Assembly (NCBI GenBank): GCA_014845975.1
Contig: RKAN01000032.1
Span: 1-8,101, forward strand
Direction: 5' to 3'
Source of the DNA: a bacterium
GTDB taxonomy: Bacteria; Bacillota_I; Bacilli_A; RF39; UBA660
DNA: 8,101 bases
Each line of letters opens with the position of its first letter. Position 1 is the stretch's first letter. The position numbers and the translations under genes were made by a program. Of this stretch, positions 7,900 through 8,101 are shown piece by piece. The notes under the pieces were generated by a model that made no database searches, was not told the DNA's origin, and saw nothing but the letters and a program-made list of their open reading frames with translations.

Positions 7900-7916
7900 T
7901 ATAAACCTCTTTTTTT
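7893..7916 (+). terminator. Terminator-like hairpin in the leader of the right-hand gene
   Basis: GGGG within the G run can pair with CCTC (7906-7909; one G-T wobble) across the loop TATAAA, and seven T (7910-7916) follow directly. More of the G run could pair with the T run by wobble. The stem is short and imperfect. A perfect partner of the 3' arm AAACCTCT would be AGAGGTTT, so the G tract replaces a stronger arm. It may act as a leaky or conditional terminator, and could also end transcripts coming from the upstream operon. Confidence 0.5.
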
Positions 7917-7940
7917 GTTGTGTAGGAAAGGATTGAGAAA

Positions 7941-8101
7941 ATGAAAAAAATAGTATTAGGATTTATGGTAGGACTTATAATATCGTGCACAGTAGGAGTA
8001 CTAGCAGCATCAATAGTACCATCCACAATTGTGACCTATCAAGATAAAACAGTGAATACTGCCTTAGATGAATTATATGATAGTGTAAATTTATTGAAAA
8101 C
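7941..8101 (+). CDS. Signal-peptide surface/secreted protein, N-terminal 53 residues (3' end outside window)
   Basis: The ATG at 7941 follows a strong purine-rich site (AGGAAAGGA, 7924-7932) with eight bases of spacing, and the frame stays open to the window edge. The start is a classic signal peptide: MKK, a hydrophobic core to about residue 21, and a likely signal peptidase I site near VLA|AS (22-23). IISC at 13-16 loosely fits a lipobox, but more hydrophobic residues follow C16, so a lipoprotein is less likely. The mature start (TIVTYQDKTVNTALDELYD) looks like the short helical segment found after the signal peptide in many surface proteins of gut Bacillota; this is from general recall, not a search. 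The gene has its own promoter and structured leader, unlike the other genes here. Its function cannot be judged from the visible part. Confidence 0.8.
   Translation, partial: MKKIVLGFMVGLIISCTVGVLAASIVPSTIVTYQDKTVNTALDELYDSVNLLK

Larger units (their letters stand above)
7829..7916 (+). promoter_or_regulatory. Structured leader with tandem hairpins and terminator-like end (putative attenuator)
   Basis: The leader carries the same hairpin twice: TTTGC-n5-GCAAA at 7852-7866 and GTTTGC-n5-GCAAAC at 7875-7891. Because the arms match, they can also pair across copies: GTTTGC 7851-7856 with GCAAAC 7886-7891, enclosing GGCAAA 7861-7866 with TTTGCC 7876-7881. Tandem and nested folds are mutually exclusive. 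Immediately downstream are a G run, CCTC and a T run resembling an intrinsic terminator, then the ribosome-binding site. This layout suggests transcription attenuation controlled by a ligand, protein or RNA. By eye it does not match the riboswitch classes I can recall, including the c-di-GMP-I (GEMM) core, so no class is assigned. Confidence 0.45.

Noticed and set aside
7824..7904. Possible 26-codon leader peptide (ATG 7824 to TAA 7902) spanning the whole hairpin region and the G8 tract
   Set aside because: No ribosome-binding site precedes it, and the predicted transcription start near 7829 lies after its ATG. No codon run suggests amino-acid attenuation. It would matter only if the transcript starts upstream, for example by readthrough.
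7829..7916. c-di-GMP-I (GEMM) or another known riboswitch
   Set aside because: The position and GCAAAC/GAAA elements are suggestive, but the conserved core strings I recall for c-di-GMP-I and other common classes are absent, so no class was assigned.
7986..7988. Lipobox Cys (IISC) in the right-hand signal peptide
   Set aside because: Hydrophobic residues continue after the Cys and a better signal peptidase I site (VLA|AS) follows, so lipoprotein processing is not claimed.

Overview
The window comes from an AT-rich chromosome of a low-GC Gram-positive bacterium (Bacillota). The main evidence is a full-length PolC-type DNA polymerase III alpha subunit, the replicative polymerase typical of that phylum. 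UGA is used as stop and UGG as Trp, so this is not a UGA=Trp mycoplasma. The combination of AT-rich coding, long Fn3/Ig-like surface proteins and short signal-peptide proteins is compatible with uncultured gut Bacilli (RF39- or Erysipelotrichia-like groups). That placement is inference, not proof.

Layout, all genes on the + strand. (1) 1-1551 is the 3' part of a large secreted or surface protein with Fn3-like and Ig-like modules, a Listeria-Bacteroides (InlB B-repeat-like) module and an unrecognised C-terminal domain. Codon use changes sharply inside it, near base 640. (2) 1552-1880 is 329 bases without an intact gene. It holds a perfect 16-bp inverted repeat, a probable remnant of a small secreted-protein gene, a clear intrinsic terminator and a possible extended -10 just before polC. 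(3) 1881-6443 is polC (1520 aa), complete with all catalytic motifs and an extra charged helical insertion of about 70 residues. (4) 6483-7781 is an unrecognised 432-aa protein, probably co-transcribed with polC (39-base gap). It has an N-terminal alpha/beta domain resembling a degenerate TIR or receiver fold and a TPR-like helical C-terminal part. (5) 7782-7940 is a compact regulatory region: a good promoter, a leader with two near-identical hairpins whose arms can re-pair, a run of eight G and a terminator-like element. (6) 7941-8101 is the start of a signal-peptide protein cut by the window edge.

The core replication gene is thus flanked by surface-protein genes that look modular, decaying or potentially switchable. 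The most interesting items are the repeated-hairpin leader with its G8 tract, the mosaic codon use of the left surface gene, the TIR/receiver-like TPR protein beside polC, and the PolC insertion. No mobile element, CRISPR array, tRNA or rRNA was seen.
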